From contig NC_088316.1 of the NCBI RefSeq assembly GCF_910592395.1, positions 11,842,001 to 11,906,000 of the forward strand: DNA of 64,000 nucleotides, in the 5' to 3' direction. This DNA is from Lineus longissimus. Its lineage: Eukaryota; Nemertea; Pilidiophora; Heteronemertea; Lineidae. The notes beneath the pieces were generated by a model that did not search any database, was not told the DNA's origin, and saw only the letters and a program-made list of their open reading frames with translations. This document shows, piece after piece, positions 1-7,523 of the stretch (positions are counted from its first letter, which is position 1; every line of letters starts with the position of its first letter). Position numbers and translations under genes: made by a program.

Positions 1-2395
1 TGATCTCGTTCTTGCTCAACCAACGATAGTTTTTCTCGGGCAAGTTTTTGCTCAGGGCGTGTCCGTATAAATTAGTGCAATCGAGCGCCATGATTTCTTG
101 CCGAGGCTCCTCGGGTCTGTAGTTTCGGCCCATTTCGGGGATATTGGCCTCGGCGTGGCGTAGCATGATGGAGGCGACACCCCCTCTGACACCCCGTTTC
201 ACCCACTGCACCATTTCTAGATCGTGTAATACATCCAAGCGCACCTGCGTGCGCTTCAGCATGGCGTGGAAGGCAAAGTGTGGCAGTGTCAAAAACTTGG
301 CCGTATCCATTTGGAAATGACCCAAAGACAAATCGCGGAATTTCTCAAAACAATCCGCCAAGAGAAGCACGTCCGTTATCAGATAGACCAGTAGGTAATC
401 TTTCAGATTTTGGCAAGCCGCAGCCCTCCACACCCGCTCCGCGTGTTTATATTCGGCCTCCGTGACGCTTACTTCACGAAGAGAATCATAAAACACCTCT
501 TTTGAAGGGAGTTTATCGAGTTTGAGTTTATCTTCCCCGTCTAGGAAGTCGTAACAGAACACACCTTTTCTACTCAAGAGCTCGTATTGCTCGGTGTTGC
601 CTCTGACATATTCCCATAAGAGCGGGAACACGGTTGGATTCTTGGCGTTGGACCCTCCAACGGTGCTCTTGGCATTCTTCATGGATTCCGCAATCGAGCT
701 CAAGGAAGCTTTCATGAATTCAAATGAATCTTGAAAGACGATTTCCCTGTCAAATACGGCCAAGTAGTGCTCAGTGTTTCTTGGTAAAATCCGAGGGGGT
801 GACACCCGGCGTTCTTCATTTCGTCGCGCTATGGCTTTGATCAAAAGATGCTGGTCGAATCGTATGGCTCCGTGAGCAAAACAAGGCACCATTGTTGTTT
901 TTTCGCTCGCGTAAGTGAAGTTACAACGGTTACACAAGGCGTAACGGTATTTTCCAGAAAGGTGACAATGATCTTTGAGGGGGGAAGTGAATCCTGCGAA
1001 ATCCGCCCCGCACATTTCACAACACGTTTGTTGGCGAAAACGAAGCCAGTCTTCGGGGGTCATTTTTAAAGGCAGGTTTTGAGTATCATTTATGAGTTGG
1101 ATCTCTTCTCTTTGAACGTCTAGCCAATCGAGAAATCTTTCTACGCAATCCGCCCCGACCCGGTGATACAGGGATGAGTTGTATGTCCTATTTGGGTTAC
1201 ATATCCTGATTGCGGCCACGGCAATTGGTACGTGCCGCCTTCGGGAATCGTCTTCTGGACAGGGGATTTGCATTGTTTCAAAGTCATAGTATATCACAAA
1301 TCTGGCCATTGTCATTTTTTCAAACTGGCAAAATTGGACAGTAGATGCCTTTTTCGGAGTTTTGTAAAGTTGAGGCTTCTGTGCGCAGCAACTGCGCCAG
1401 TGCTCGCCCCGGCGGTCTTCTGTCGCGAACATACATAAACAAGCGCGGCAGACATATTTCCTCCTCTGAGTGACGCCGCTGCCTAAAAGGCGAGTCAAAC
1501 TCGAGATAAGAAAGTAGTGATTTCGAAACAGCAGCAAGTCCACACACTGTCCCTCCCTCGGCTGACTGGGTAAATTCTTACTCAAATAGTAGATTCGAAT
1601 CGGGGGAGTCTTGTTGGGTCGTTTTGAAGCGGTGATTCCAAAAACGCTCAGGACAAGAGACGGATTGTTTCTCTCGAAAAACGCCATTTGGGCTAACGGC
1701 GTCGGGAAGCTCAAGCCAGAAAAATTCAACTTACTCTTCGTGTACCAAGCCTCAAGTTTATATCGAGGCGGGGGTCTACTCCAACTGCGCCCGTTTTCAA
1801 AAAGCAATAAGCAGTCGCGAAAACACACGTCCTCCTTTGATTTGGGGGGGCTGACACAGGCTCTCTTTCCGAGCAGATCTCGAGGCAACCCACAGTGTCT
1901 GGCGTCACCACACGAGGCCTGCCCGCCTCCGCGAAATGGAGTGAATGCCGATAGATACAGACAAAGACTTAGCACTCGATCAAAAGTCCATCCGGAACCT
2001 TCGTGATGATAGGCGTCAACTTTCCCAGAGATCTCTTCCAACTGCGATGTAACCAGTTCGTCAATTCCTTGTTCTACGAGCAAGCTCCTCACCTGTGTAC
2101 GAAACCACGGTTCGGCCGTATGTTCCACAAATTCTGTTGTGGTGTTGTCTTCCCCGGGGCCGGGGGCCATCGGAACCAATTTGGAGAAAAACACCCGCAG
2201 TTCGACGTGATATTTAAAGGCTTGGGACCCGGATCCCTTCGAGACTAGTATCTTCTTGAGTTGATTTACTATTAACGGGTGCGCTTCTTTCGTTAAAAAC
2301 ATTTGCAAATCATGCTGTAATCGCACCGGGGGCCCGTAAACATACTTTTGGGCCGTCCGACCCTTTGGGCCAAAAATGTTCTCCAGACGAAACAT
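1..2395 (-). CDS. Family B DNA polymerase, protein-primed type (N-terminal ~798 residues; runs off the left edge)
   Basis: The minus-strand frame is open from the ATG at 2395 to base 1 with no stop, so the C-terminus lies outside the window. Residues ~1-300 form a variable N-terminal region with the HHEGSGW motif seen in polymerases of large virus-like elements. An exonuclease I motif (YYDFET, DxE) lies near residue 370. A Cys/His cluster (CEMCG ... DHCHLSGKYR ... CNRCN, ~458-505) resembles the endonuclease VII-like insert of these polymerases. ITDVLLLADCFEKFRD precedes the palm, and the first palm motif (LDCTNLYGHA) is near residue 770. The usual length is ~1,100-1,200 residues, so palm motifs B and C are missing only because the window ends. 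It is GC-richer and clearly distinct from the PolB at 55.5-58.8 kb, so it belongs to a different element. I checked three separate blocks of the frame and found no net frameshift. Confidence 0.9.
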   Translation of the reverse strand, partial: MFRLENIFGPKGRTAQKYVYGPPVRLQHDLQMFLTKEAHPLIVNQLKKILVSKGSGSQAFKYHVELRVFFSKLVPMAPGPGEDNTTTEFVEHTAEPWFRTQVRSLLVEQGIDELVTSQLEEISGKVDAYHHEGSGWTFDRVLSLCLYLSAFTPFRGGGQASCGDARHCGLPRDLLGKRACVSPPKSKEDVCFRDCLLLFENGRSWSRPPPRYKLEAWYTKSKLNFSGLSFPTPLAQMAFFERNNPSLVLSVFGITASKRPNKTPPIRIYYLSKNLPSQPREGQCVDLLLFRNHYFLISSLTRLLGSGVTQRRKYVCRACLCMFATEDRRGEHWRSCCAQKPQLYKTPKKASTVQFCQFEKMTMARFVIYYDFETMQIPCPEDDSRRRHVPIAVAAIRICNPNRTYNSSLYHRVGADCVERFLDWLDVQREEIQLINDTQNLPLKMTPEDWLRFRQQTCCEMCGADFAGFTSPLKDHCHLSGKYRYALCNRCNFTYASEKTTMVPCFAHGAIRFDQHLLIKAIARRNEERRVSPPRILPRNTEHYLAVFDREIVFQDSFEFMKASLSSIAESMKNAKSTVGGSNAKNPTVFPLLWEYVRGNTEQYELLSRKGVFCYDFLDGEDKLKLDKLPSKEVFYDSLREVSVTEAEYKHAERVWRAAACQNLKDYLLVYLITDVLLLADCFEKFRDLSLGHFQMDTAKFLTLPHFAFHAMLKRTQVRLDVLHDLEMVQWVKRGVRGGVASIMLRHAEANIPEMGRNYRPEEPRQEIMALDCTNLYGHALSKNLPEKNYRWLSKNEI

Positions 2396-2575
2396 GATAC
2401 CTCTCGTCTCCCGTGTCCCTTTCTCGCGCGCCTATTCACAAGACTGTTTTGAGGATGATAATTTCGAGTTGAAAAACTGCCGTTTTAACGTTGACAGCGC
2501 CCTCATTACACTGACTAGCTACTAGTAATTCCGCCTACTATTAACAGAATTCAACTTAATGTTTTCTCCTCAAAA

Positions 2576-3664
2576 TTAGTTGTCGGCTCGCCTGCGTCTG
2601 AAGTGGAGCGTGCAAAGTACCTTCCCCCACTGAAATTTGACCGGTTCACCTGTCTCGTGGCGTATTTCCAAATCGATTTCATTGAAAAACGACCCATTCA
2701 GTGGAAGGTATCGCGGCCGCACGAAAGCGTGGCTCAGTTGCTTTCCTCGATTCCGCGGATCCACGGGCACGCTCCGCAAAAGCGGGGTGTATACATCACC
2801 CACGGGTGTTGATTTGACGATGGATGAGTAGATGAACAGGTTGTACGCATTGAATTCCAAGTTTGGCTTGCGGTCTCCCTTGATCAAGTATCGCTTCGCC
2901 TGGTTGAGCGGCAGATTATCGGTGACCAAGCGGGCCGGGCTCACCGGAGCCTCGTCCGTCGAAGGACTCGCAGCCGCCCCTTGTATTTGCCCTTGTCCTT
3001 CGGTCGAGGGTGCGTCCTTTGTCCGCCTAGCGGTAGTTCCTTTGCTTCGTTTAGAACGCGACGGTCGTTGCGTTCGCCGTTTGCCCCCAACCACCAATTT
3101 GTCTTCGGCAAAGGGTCCCTTGGTCGTGGCCACCGTTCCTTCGCTAAAAAAAAATTTGGTTCGAGAAAAACCCAACGCTTCGGCTAAATGAGTAGATATT
3201 TCTACGGCCTCGCCCTCGAATAGAATTAGCTGCACGAACCCGGTTGCTGTCAGGCGGAATTTTCCGGCCCATATTCTATTCGGTAAGTTCTCAAGGCGGG
3301 GTCGCCTCTCGTTTAAGCCTTGAATTAAATCTTCTACGGTTCCGTAATCCTGCACGGGTAGCCCGGCCGGGAGACAGGCTGTCAATGTCGTCGCCGGTAT
3401 AAGCGGTTGTCTTATGTCCGCTACGGCAACCTTGTATTCGCAACGTTGAGCGGGAAATGGCACTGTCCAGCTGTGCGGGAATGTAATTTCCACCAATGCA
3501 ACTTCGACTTCGCCCGGGATTAAGCTGACATCTATGGGCTTCGGCAGCCGAACAACAAACTTGTTGGCTTTATTCTGAGGGAATCCAGCCGCTACCGGTG
3601 TATTTGATGGCAAGACCACAAAGCCTACATTAGTGACATTATGCGGGTCGTTTCTGGCGGCCAT
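2576..3664 (-). CDS. Penton-like/structural protein of a Polinton-like virus (362 aa)
   Basis: ATG at 3664. The N-terminus has a pattern I associate with proteins next to PolB in invertebrate virus-like elements: a VLPSN block, then NKANKFVVRLPKPIDV, then EVALVEITFPHSW. The middle (~200-250) is a basic/Ser-rich linker (KRSKGTTARRTKD) of low complexity. The C-terminus has the recurring YLPLNGSFFNEIDLEI...GEPVKFQWGKVLCTLHFRR pattern, predicted beta-rich, which suggests a virion structural role. Its stop lies 180 bp upstream of the polymerase ATG on the same strand. The family pattern is recognised from memory. Assignment as penton or minor capsid protein is inference. Confidence 0.6.
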   Translation of the reverse strand: MAARNDPHNVTNVGFVVLPSNTPVAAGFPQNKANKFVVRLPKPIDVSLIPGEVEVALVEITFPHSWTVPFPAQRCEYKVAVADIRQPLIPATTLTACLPAGLPVQDYGTVEDLIQGLNERRPRLENLPNRIWAGKFRLTATGFVQLILFEGEAVEISTHLAEALGFSRTKFFFSEGTVATTKGPFAEDKLVVGGKRRTQRPSRSKRSKGTTARRTKDAPSTEGQGQIQGAAASPSTDEAPVSPARLVTDNLPLNQAKRYLIKGDRKPNLEFNAYNLFIYSSIVKSTPVGDVYTPLLRSVPVDPRNRGKQLSHAFVRPRYLPLNGSFFNEIDLEIRHETGEPVKFQWGKVLCTLHFRRRRADN

Positions 3665-3790
3665 AATATTTCTTGCTTAATTTTCCGAGATGCGACTCTC
3701 AAAAGACGGCAAGTCGCTGTATTCACAAAGGGCTTTTTGTTGTTGTTGCGCCCTTGACGTTGCAACGTTGCTATAGTTCACCCGGCGAAA
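3665..3790. promoter_or_regulatory. Gap between the penton-like gene and the 255-bp repeats
   Basis: This 126-bp gap lies upstream of the ATG at 3664 and must hold its promoter if the gene is transcribed alone. I see no clear TATA box. A short TTGTTGTTG run is present. Confidence 0.2.
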
Positions 3791-4322
3791 ATGATGTGTC
3801 CCTGACTGGGCACTATCAAATTATTATATATTAAATACAACTGTTGTTCAGTTCTGATGAAGATAAAAATGTTCATAATACGATTCGACACCACCCCGGG
3901 ATTCGACACCACGGCTGTGAGCAAACCGAAGAATCGAATAGATTACGGGGCTTTTAAAATTATTCTAGACAATATTATTATTCTTTATTCGATCTACTAC
4001 GAAAAAGGTTCTATCAACGCTTATACAATAATTTCAAACTAGAAAATGATGTGTCCCTGACTGGGCACTATCAAATTATTATATATTAAATACAACTGTT
4101 GTTCAGTTCTGATGAAGATAAAAATGTTCATAATACGATTCGACACCACCCCGGGATTCGACACCACCACCCCGGCTGTGAGCAAACCGAAGAATCGAAT
4201 AGATTACGGGGCTTTTAAAATTATTCTAGACAATATTATTCTTCTCTATTCGATCTACTACGAAAAAGGTTCTATCAACGCTTATACAATAATTTCAAAC
4301 TAACTACTTCAAAGGGCCGGGC
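3790..4322 (+). repeat. Two tandem ~255-bp direct repeats (copies 1 and 2)
   Basis: Copy 1 starts near 3790 and copy 2 near 4045. Both open with ATGATGTGTCCCTGACTGGG and continue through GTTGTTCAGTTCTGATGAAG, a short CACCACCCCGG minisatellite, and a tail ending in AATTTCAAACTA. They differ by a few substitutions and one 9-13 bp change in the minisatellite. Each contains a 61-63 codon open frame, but that is expected if one copy happens to be open. The block ends in ACTACTTCAAAGGG, as the second block at 5,254-5,667 does. Confidence 0.85.
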
Positions 4323-4331
4323 TCACATTGG

Positions 4332-4616
4332 TTAAGAACCAAGCTTTCGTTTTTCCCCCCCGCTGGACCCAACCCGGTGTGTCCAGATGTCCTTCAGGGC
4401 ATCGAACGTGGCAGCGTCTAGCTCGCATTCTCCTTCCTGTCGCCTATCTTTCGAGAAAGCTGCGTTTGAAAAACCTGCTCGCAGATTGCGAATACAAGGA
4501 CTATTGGGCGCGCAAGCTGAACATAAATGTCCGAAGGGACATCTCCTGAAGACATCCGATAACTTTTTGGGGGTAGATAGTCCGCAGCAACAGTCTATAT
4601 CCACTGATTTAGACAT
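4332..4616 (-). CDS. Small Cys-rich protein (94 aa), repeat-flanked cassette
   Basis: ATG at 4616. The N-terminal half has a run of cysteines and histidine (DCCCG ... RRCPFGHLCSACAPNSPC), suggesting one small zinc-binding module. The C-terminal half is charged and ends KRKLGS. I do not recognise the family. It lies 24 bp downstream of the next small gene on the same strand, and both sit between two blocks of the 255-bp repeats, so they look like a moveable or amplified cassette. Confidence 0.4.
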   Translation of the reverse strand: MSKSVDIDCCCGLSTPKKLSDVFRRCPFGHLCSACAPNSPCIRNLRAGFSNAAFSKDRRQEGECELDAATFDALKDIWTHRVGSSGGEKRKLGS

Positions 4617-4640
4617 TATTTCAATGGGTGATTTGTAAAG

Positions 4641-5024
4641 TCAAACTGCGGTCATGCCGGCTCTGGATAAAACGTAAAGCGTCTTGAGGTATGCGGGGAT
4701 GAGGTTTGCCTCGAGCAAATCAAACTCAACGAATTCTTTAGACTGTAGTTCTTGCTTAATATTCTTCAAGACATCCGCGAAGGGGGGATGAAGTTCAAGT
4801 TCGAATTTTCTATATTGAGTAAATGCAAATTCAAATAAATTGTCATCGTATTCTGCCCCCTTTGCTAAAGCAAGCTCACAATTGAAAATGAACAGATCTC
4901 TGGCATTGACTTTTGTCGGCAGAACGAAAACGCGCCACTTGGGGGGGTGAAGTTGTCCACATCCAGGCACCAGCAGCTGAGCACAGGAGGAGGGATCGGC
5001 GTCCGCTTTTAAAAATAACACCAT
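4641..5024 (-). CDS. Unknown small protein (127 aa), repeat-flanked cassette
   Basis: The open frame reaches 5093, but the first ATG in frame is at 5024, which I take as the start. The product is mixed alpha/beta in appearance with one cysteine pair near the N-terminus (PSSCAQLLVPGCGQL) and a fairly acidic helical C-terminal half. No signal peptide or membrane segment is apparent. I do not recognise it. It shares strand and compactness with the Cys-rich gene just downstream. Confidence 0.4.
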   Translation of the reverse strand: MVLFLKADADPSSCAQLLVPGCGQLHPPKWRVFVLPTKVNARDLFIFNCELALAKGAEYDDNLFEFAFTQYRKFELELHPPFADVLKNIKQELQSKEFVEFDLLEANLIPAYLKTLYVLSRAGMTAV

Positions 5025-5253
5025 GTCTTTCTCCTGGACTAGAATCGAATTAAAAGGGTATAGACATAGACGTATAGATGTTCCGAGTGACAATTGAAGG
5101 AAGGGTCTTTGTAGTCATCAGATTCACACTAGTATATAGACATCGATTGGGAATACACTTTTCTTCTTTCGAATGTCGACATCAAAACCCTGTCGAACCG
5201 AATCCCTTAGCGGTCCTTTCGAATGGCTTTAGATCTTGAGCGCGTTCCCAGAG

Positions 5254-5667
5254 TAAATACAACTGTTGTTCAGTTCTGATGAAGATAAAAATGTTCATAA
5301 TACGATTCTACACCACCCCGGATTCGACACCACCACCCCGGCTGTGAGCAAACCGAAGAATCGAATAGATTACGGGGCTTTTAAAATTATTCTAGACAAT
5401 ATTATTCTTCTCTATTCGATCTACTACGAAAAAGGTTCTATCAACGCTTATACAATAATTTCAAACTAGAAAATGATGTGTCCCTGAATGGACACTATCA
5501 AATTATTATATATAAAATACAACTGTTGTTCAGTTCTGATGAAGATAAAAATGTTCATAATACGATTCTACACCACCCCTGTGAGCAAACCGAAGAATCG
5601 AATAGATTACGGGGCTTTCAAATAAAATTTTAAATAATTTGACTAACTAACTACTTCAAAGGGGGGC
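5254..5667 (+). repeat. Two further copies of the ~255-bp repeat (copies 3 and 4, both shortened)
   Basis: Copy 3 begins inside the unit at AAATACAACTGTTGTTCAG and is otherwise complete to about 5470. Copy 4 (about 5471-5667) lacks the central part. As in the first block, the last copy ends ACTAACTACTTCAAAGGG. Two repeat blocks in the same orientation therefore flank the 4.33-5.02 kb gene pair, which would allow loss or gain of the cassette by recombination. Confidence 0.8.
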
Positions 5668-6561
5668 CGGAATCAACTTATGTGCTAAAAAATCTCTGAG
5701 ATAGAGAGGCAAGCCCAGCTGTTCCGCAGCGCTGGTGGATATCAGCTGATCAGCAGGATGCAACTGCTGCAGTCGATTCCTGATGGAGAATCGAGCGAGC
5801 CGGAGAAGACTTGGGGGCGACTCGCTACGATTCTTCACCAGGCGCTTCAAGCTCAACAGCGCTGCGAAAAACTCACTGGGTAGCCTCTCAAAACAAATTT
5901 TAAGTAAATTTTGGATAGATAAAGCAGATTCTTTATCTATCGAAAGCATAAAATCGCCAAATTTCAAGAGCCGAAAAATCATGCTTTCTCGTTCTTTCAT
6001 CGGTTGCCTACACCATCTATGAGTCAAATTTAACACGGCAGAGGCGGTATTCGAGAGAAAATATTCTTTAAAATCCGTGTCGGGGAGGAGGATAAATTCC
6101 AACCCCCCGATTAGGACAGACGATTCGGGATCCGTCCCGTAGTCCAGTAGGATTTTAAAGGTCTCGGGACCCCCAAACAGAATCGCCTGCAGGAGAATAC
6201 TTTTTCTCGAATACGCAGAAAAAAATGCGGGATAAACGGCCGTAACGTTGAAATTGAGGTCGATTTGCGTCTCCCGCACTCTACGACAAAATAAAACTAT
6301 CAACTCGTCCAGCCCCCCTCCTCCCGAAACCAGGTCAAATAAAATGGCAGCGCCGTGTCCTCGCGGGGTCAGGGAATCGTGGATAGACTCCTCGTCGAGA
6401 AGATACTCCACGTATTCCCTGCGCTGGAAACAAATGGCGCTCCACAAGGCTTGCGCTTTTGTAGTCTCCTCTCCACACCAATCGGTAGCGGAGTCTTCCG
6501 CCCTGCGCATCTCCAACTCACTAACAGATGACTTTTCGTTATAGAGTGCGCAGTGGAACAT
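5656..6561 (-). CDS. Ankyrin-repeat / SOCS-box protein (301 aa)
   Basis: ATG at 6561. Residues ~30-190 contain degenerate ankyrin-like helix pairs (ALWSAICFQRREYVEYLLD; SILLQAILFGGPETFKILLDYG). The last ~55 residues match a SOCS box: PPSLLRLARFSIRNRL, then, after a short linker, LGLPLYLRDFLA. In known ASB proteins the SOCS box recruits elongin B/C and a cullin-5 ubiquitin ligase while the ankyrins pick the target. If this cluster is viral, the gene could serve to redirect host ubiquitination. The domain call comes from the pattern; the function is inference. It ends just beyond the second 255-bp repeat block. Confidence 0.6.
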   Translation of the reverse strand: MFHCALYNEKSSVSELEMRRAEDSATDWCGEETTKAQALWSAICFQRREYVEYLLDEESIHDSLTPRGHGAAILFDLVSGGGGLDELIVLFCRRVRETQIDLNFNVTAVYPAFFSAYSRKSILLQAILFGGPETFKILLDYGTDPESSVLIGGLEFILLPDTDFKEYFLSNTASAVLNLTHRWCRQPMKERESMIFRLLKFGDFMLSIDKESALSIQNLLKICFERLPSEFFAALLSLKRLVKNRSESPPSLLRLARFSIRNRLQQLHPADQLISTSAAEQLGLPLYLRDFLAHKLIPAPL

Positions 6562-6699
6562 CTTGCTGCAAAAATAAGAGAGACAGTTTTAGCTTCGAGC
6601 AGACGATAAACGGCTAAAGCTAACAGTATGATTGTATGGGTGTACCGCGTACATAATGTATATACCTTATTTTTAAAGCGCCCTTTTCAGAAGAATGAT

Positions 6700-7014
6700 T
6701 CAAAGGCGCTTTACCACTGAGAAGAAGTTATCAATTTGAAAATGCTCTCGGAAAAGCTGACGCTTAACCCGCCTTTTTAAAGAGAGACAAATTGTCCAAT
6801 CGACGTATGACTGCAGGCAGGCTATTCCACAATACAGCGCCACCGCCGCCGCCGCCGCGTGACCAAAGTGTTTCTCGTCGTACCGGATTCGCGTCTTTGG
6901 AGGGAATAAGCTGGGTGACTCTTGATGCAGAGCGTAAACCTCTGTTAATTTACTTAATTTAACAGGATTCCTACAATCAGACTTTTGCTTCCTGGCAGCA
7001 AGACGCATCCTCAT
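6700..7014 (-). CDS. Unknown small protein (104 aa)
   Basis: ATG at 7014. The ends are basic and the middle has an Ala run followed by a moderately hydrophobic stretch (HAAAAAVALYCGIACLQSYV), which could be one membrane helix. I recognise no family. It shares the strand of its neighbours in the virus-like cluster. Confidence 0.3.
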   Translation of the reverse strand: MRMRLAARKQKSDCRNPVKLSKLTEVYALHQESPSLFPPKTRIRYDEKHFGHAAAAAVALYCGIACLQSYVDWTICLSLKRRVKRQLFREHFQIDNFFSVVKRL

Positions 7015-7268
7015 ATGACTATTTACTACTATAGTTCCGTACTAAACAACATCCAACGCGGGTCATCTCTTGTAGAGCAAAAACTATAACAACCCGGTTC
7101 TCATGCAAAAAAAAAATGAACCACAACTATCAAATAAATGGGAGGAGTATTTCGTTCTTATTCATTTATTGAACGTACCAAGCAAATTCCCATTAGCAAA
7201 TGGGAGGTCCGCTGAAAAAAATCTAACATTTAGTGAAGTTTCATGTAGGCCTAATATACGTGAGCGCC

Positions 7269-7523
7269 TCATTTAAAGTTTTCCTCCACAAACTGTGGAA
7301 TCTTATAGTTTAATGTTTTGGCCGCAGAATGCAGCACTCGATCGAATTGGAAAACAGATCTTCTTACAGTTCGTATCTGATCTAACGAGGCGTATTTCCT
7401 AAAAATCTTGGGGCCAATTTTTCGGGTAACGGGCGAAGCCACCCTTCTCGGATGAAAGGGATATTTCCGGCGTAAACCCGAAGCCAATTCGGTTTCCAAC
7501 CGTGAGCCCGTTTTTGATGATAG
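7269..7523 (-). other. In-frame open continuation downstream of the coiled-coil gene's stop
   Basis: After the TGA at 7524-7526 the same frame stays open for 84 codons and ends at 7269. This stretch has no ATG. The peptide is basic (RRKYPFHPRR; RKIGPKIFRKY) and looks protein-like. It may be a former C-terminus cut off by a nonsense change, a read-through extension, or chance. Confidence 0.25.

Noticed and set aside
3857-5469. Three near-identical 61-67 codon open frames as a small gene family
   Set aside because: They lie wholly inside the 255-bp repeats and differ by minisatellite indels; the simplest reading is one chance frame copied with the repeat.
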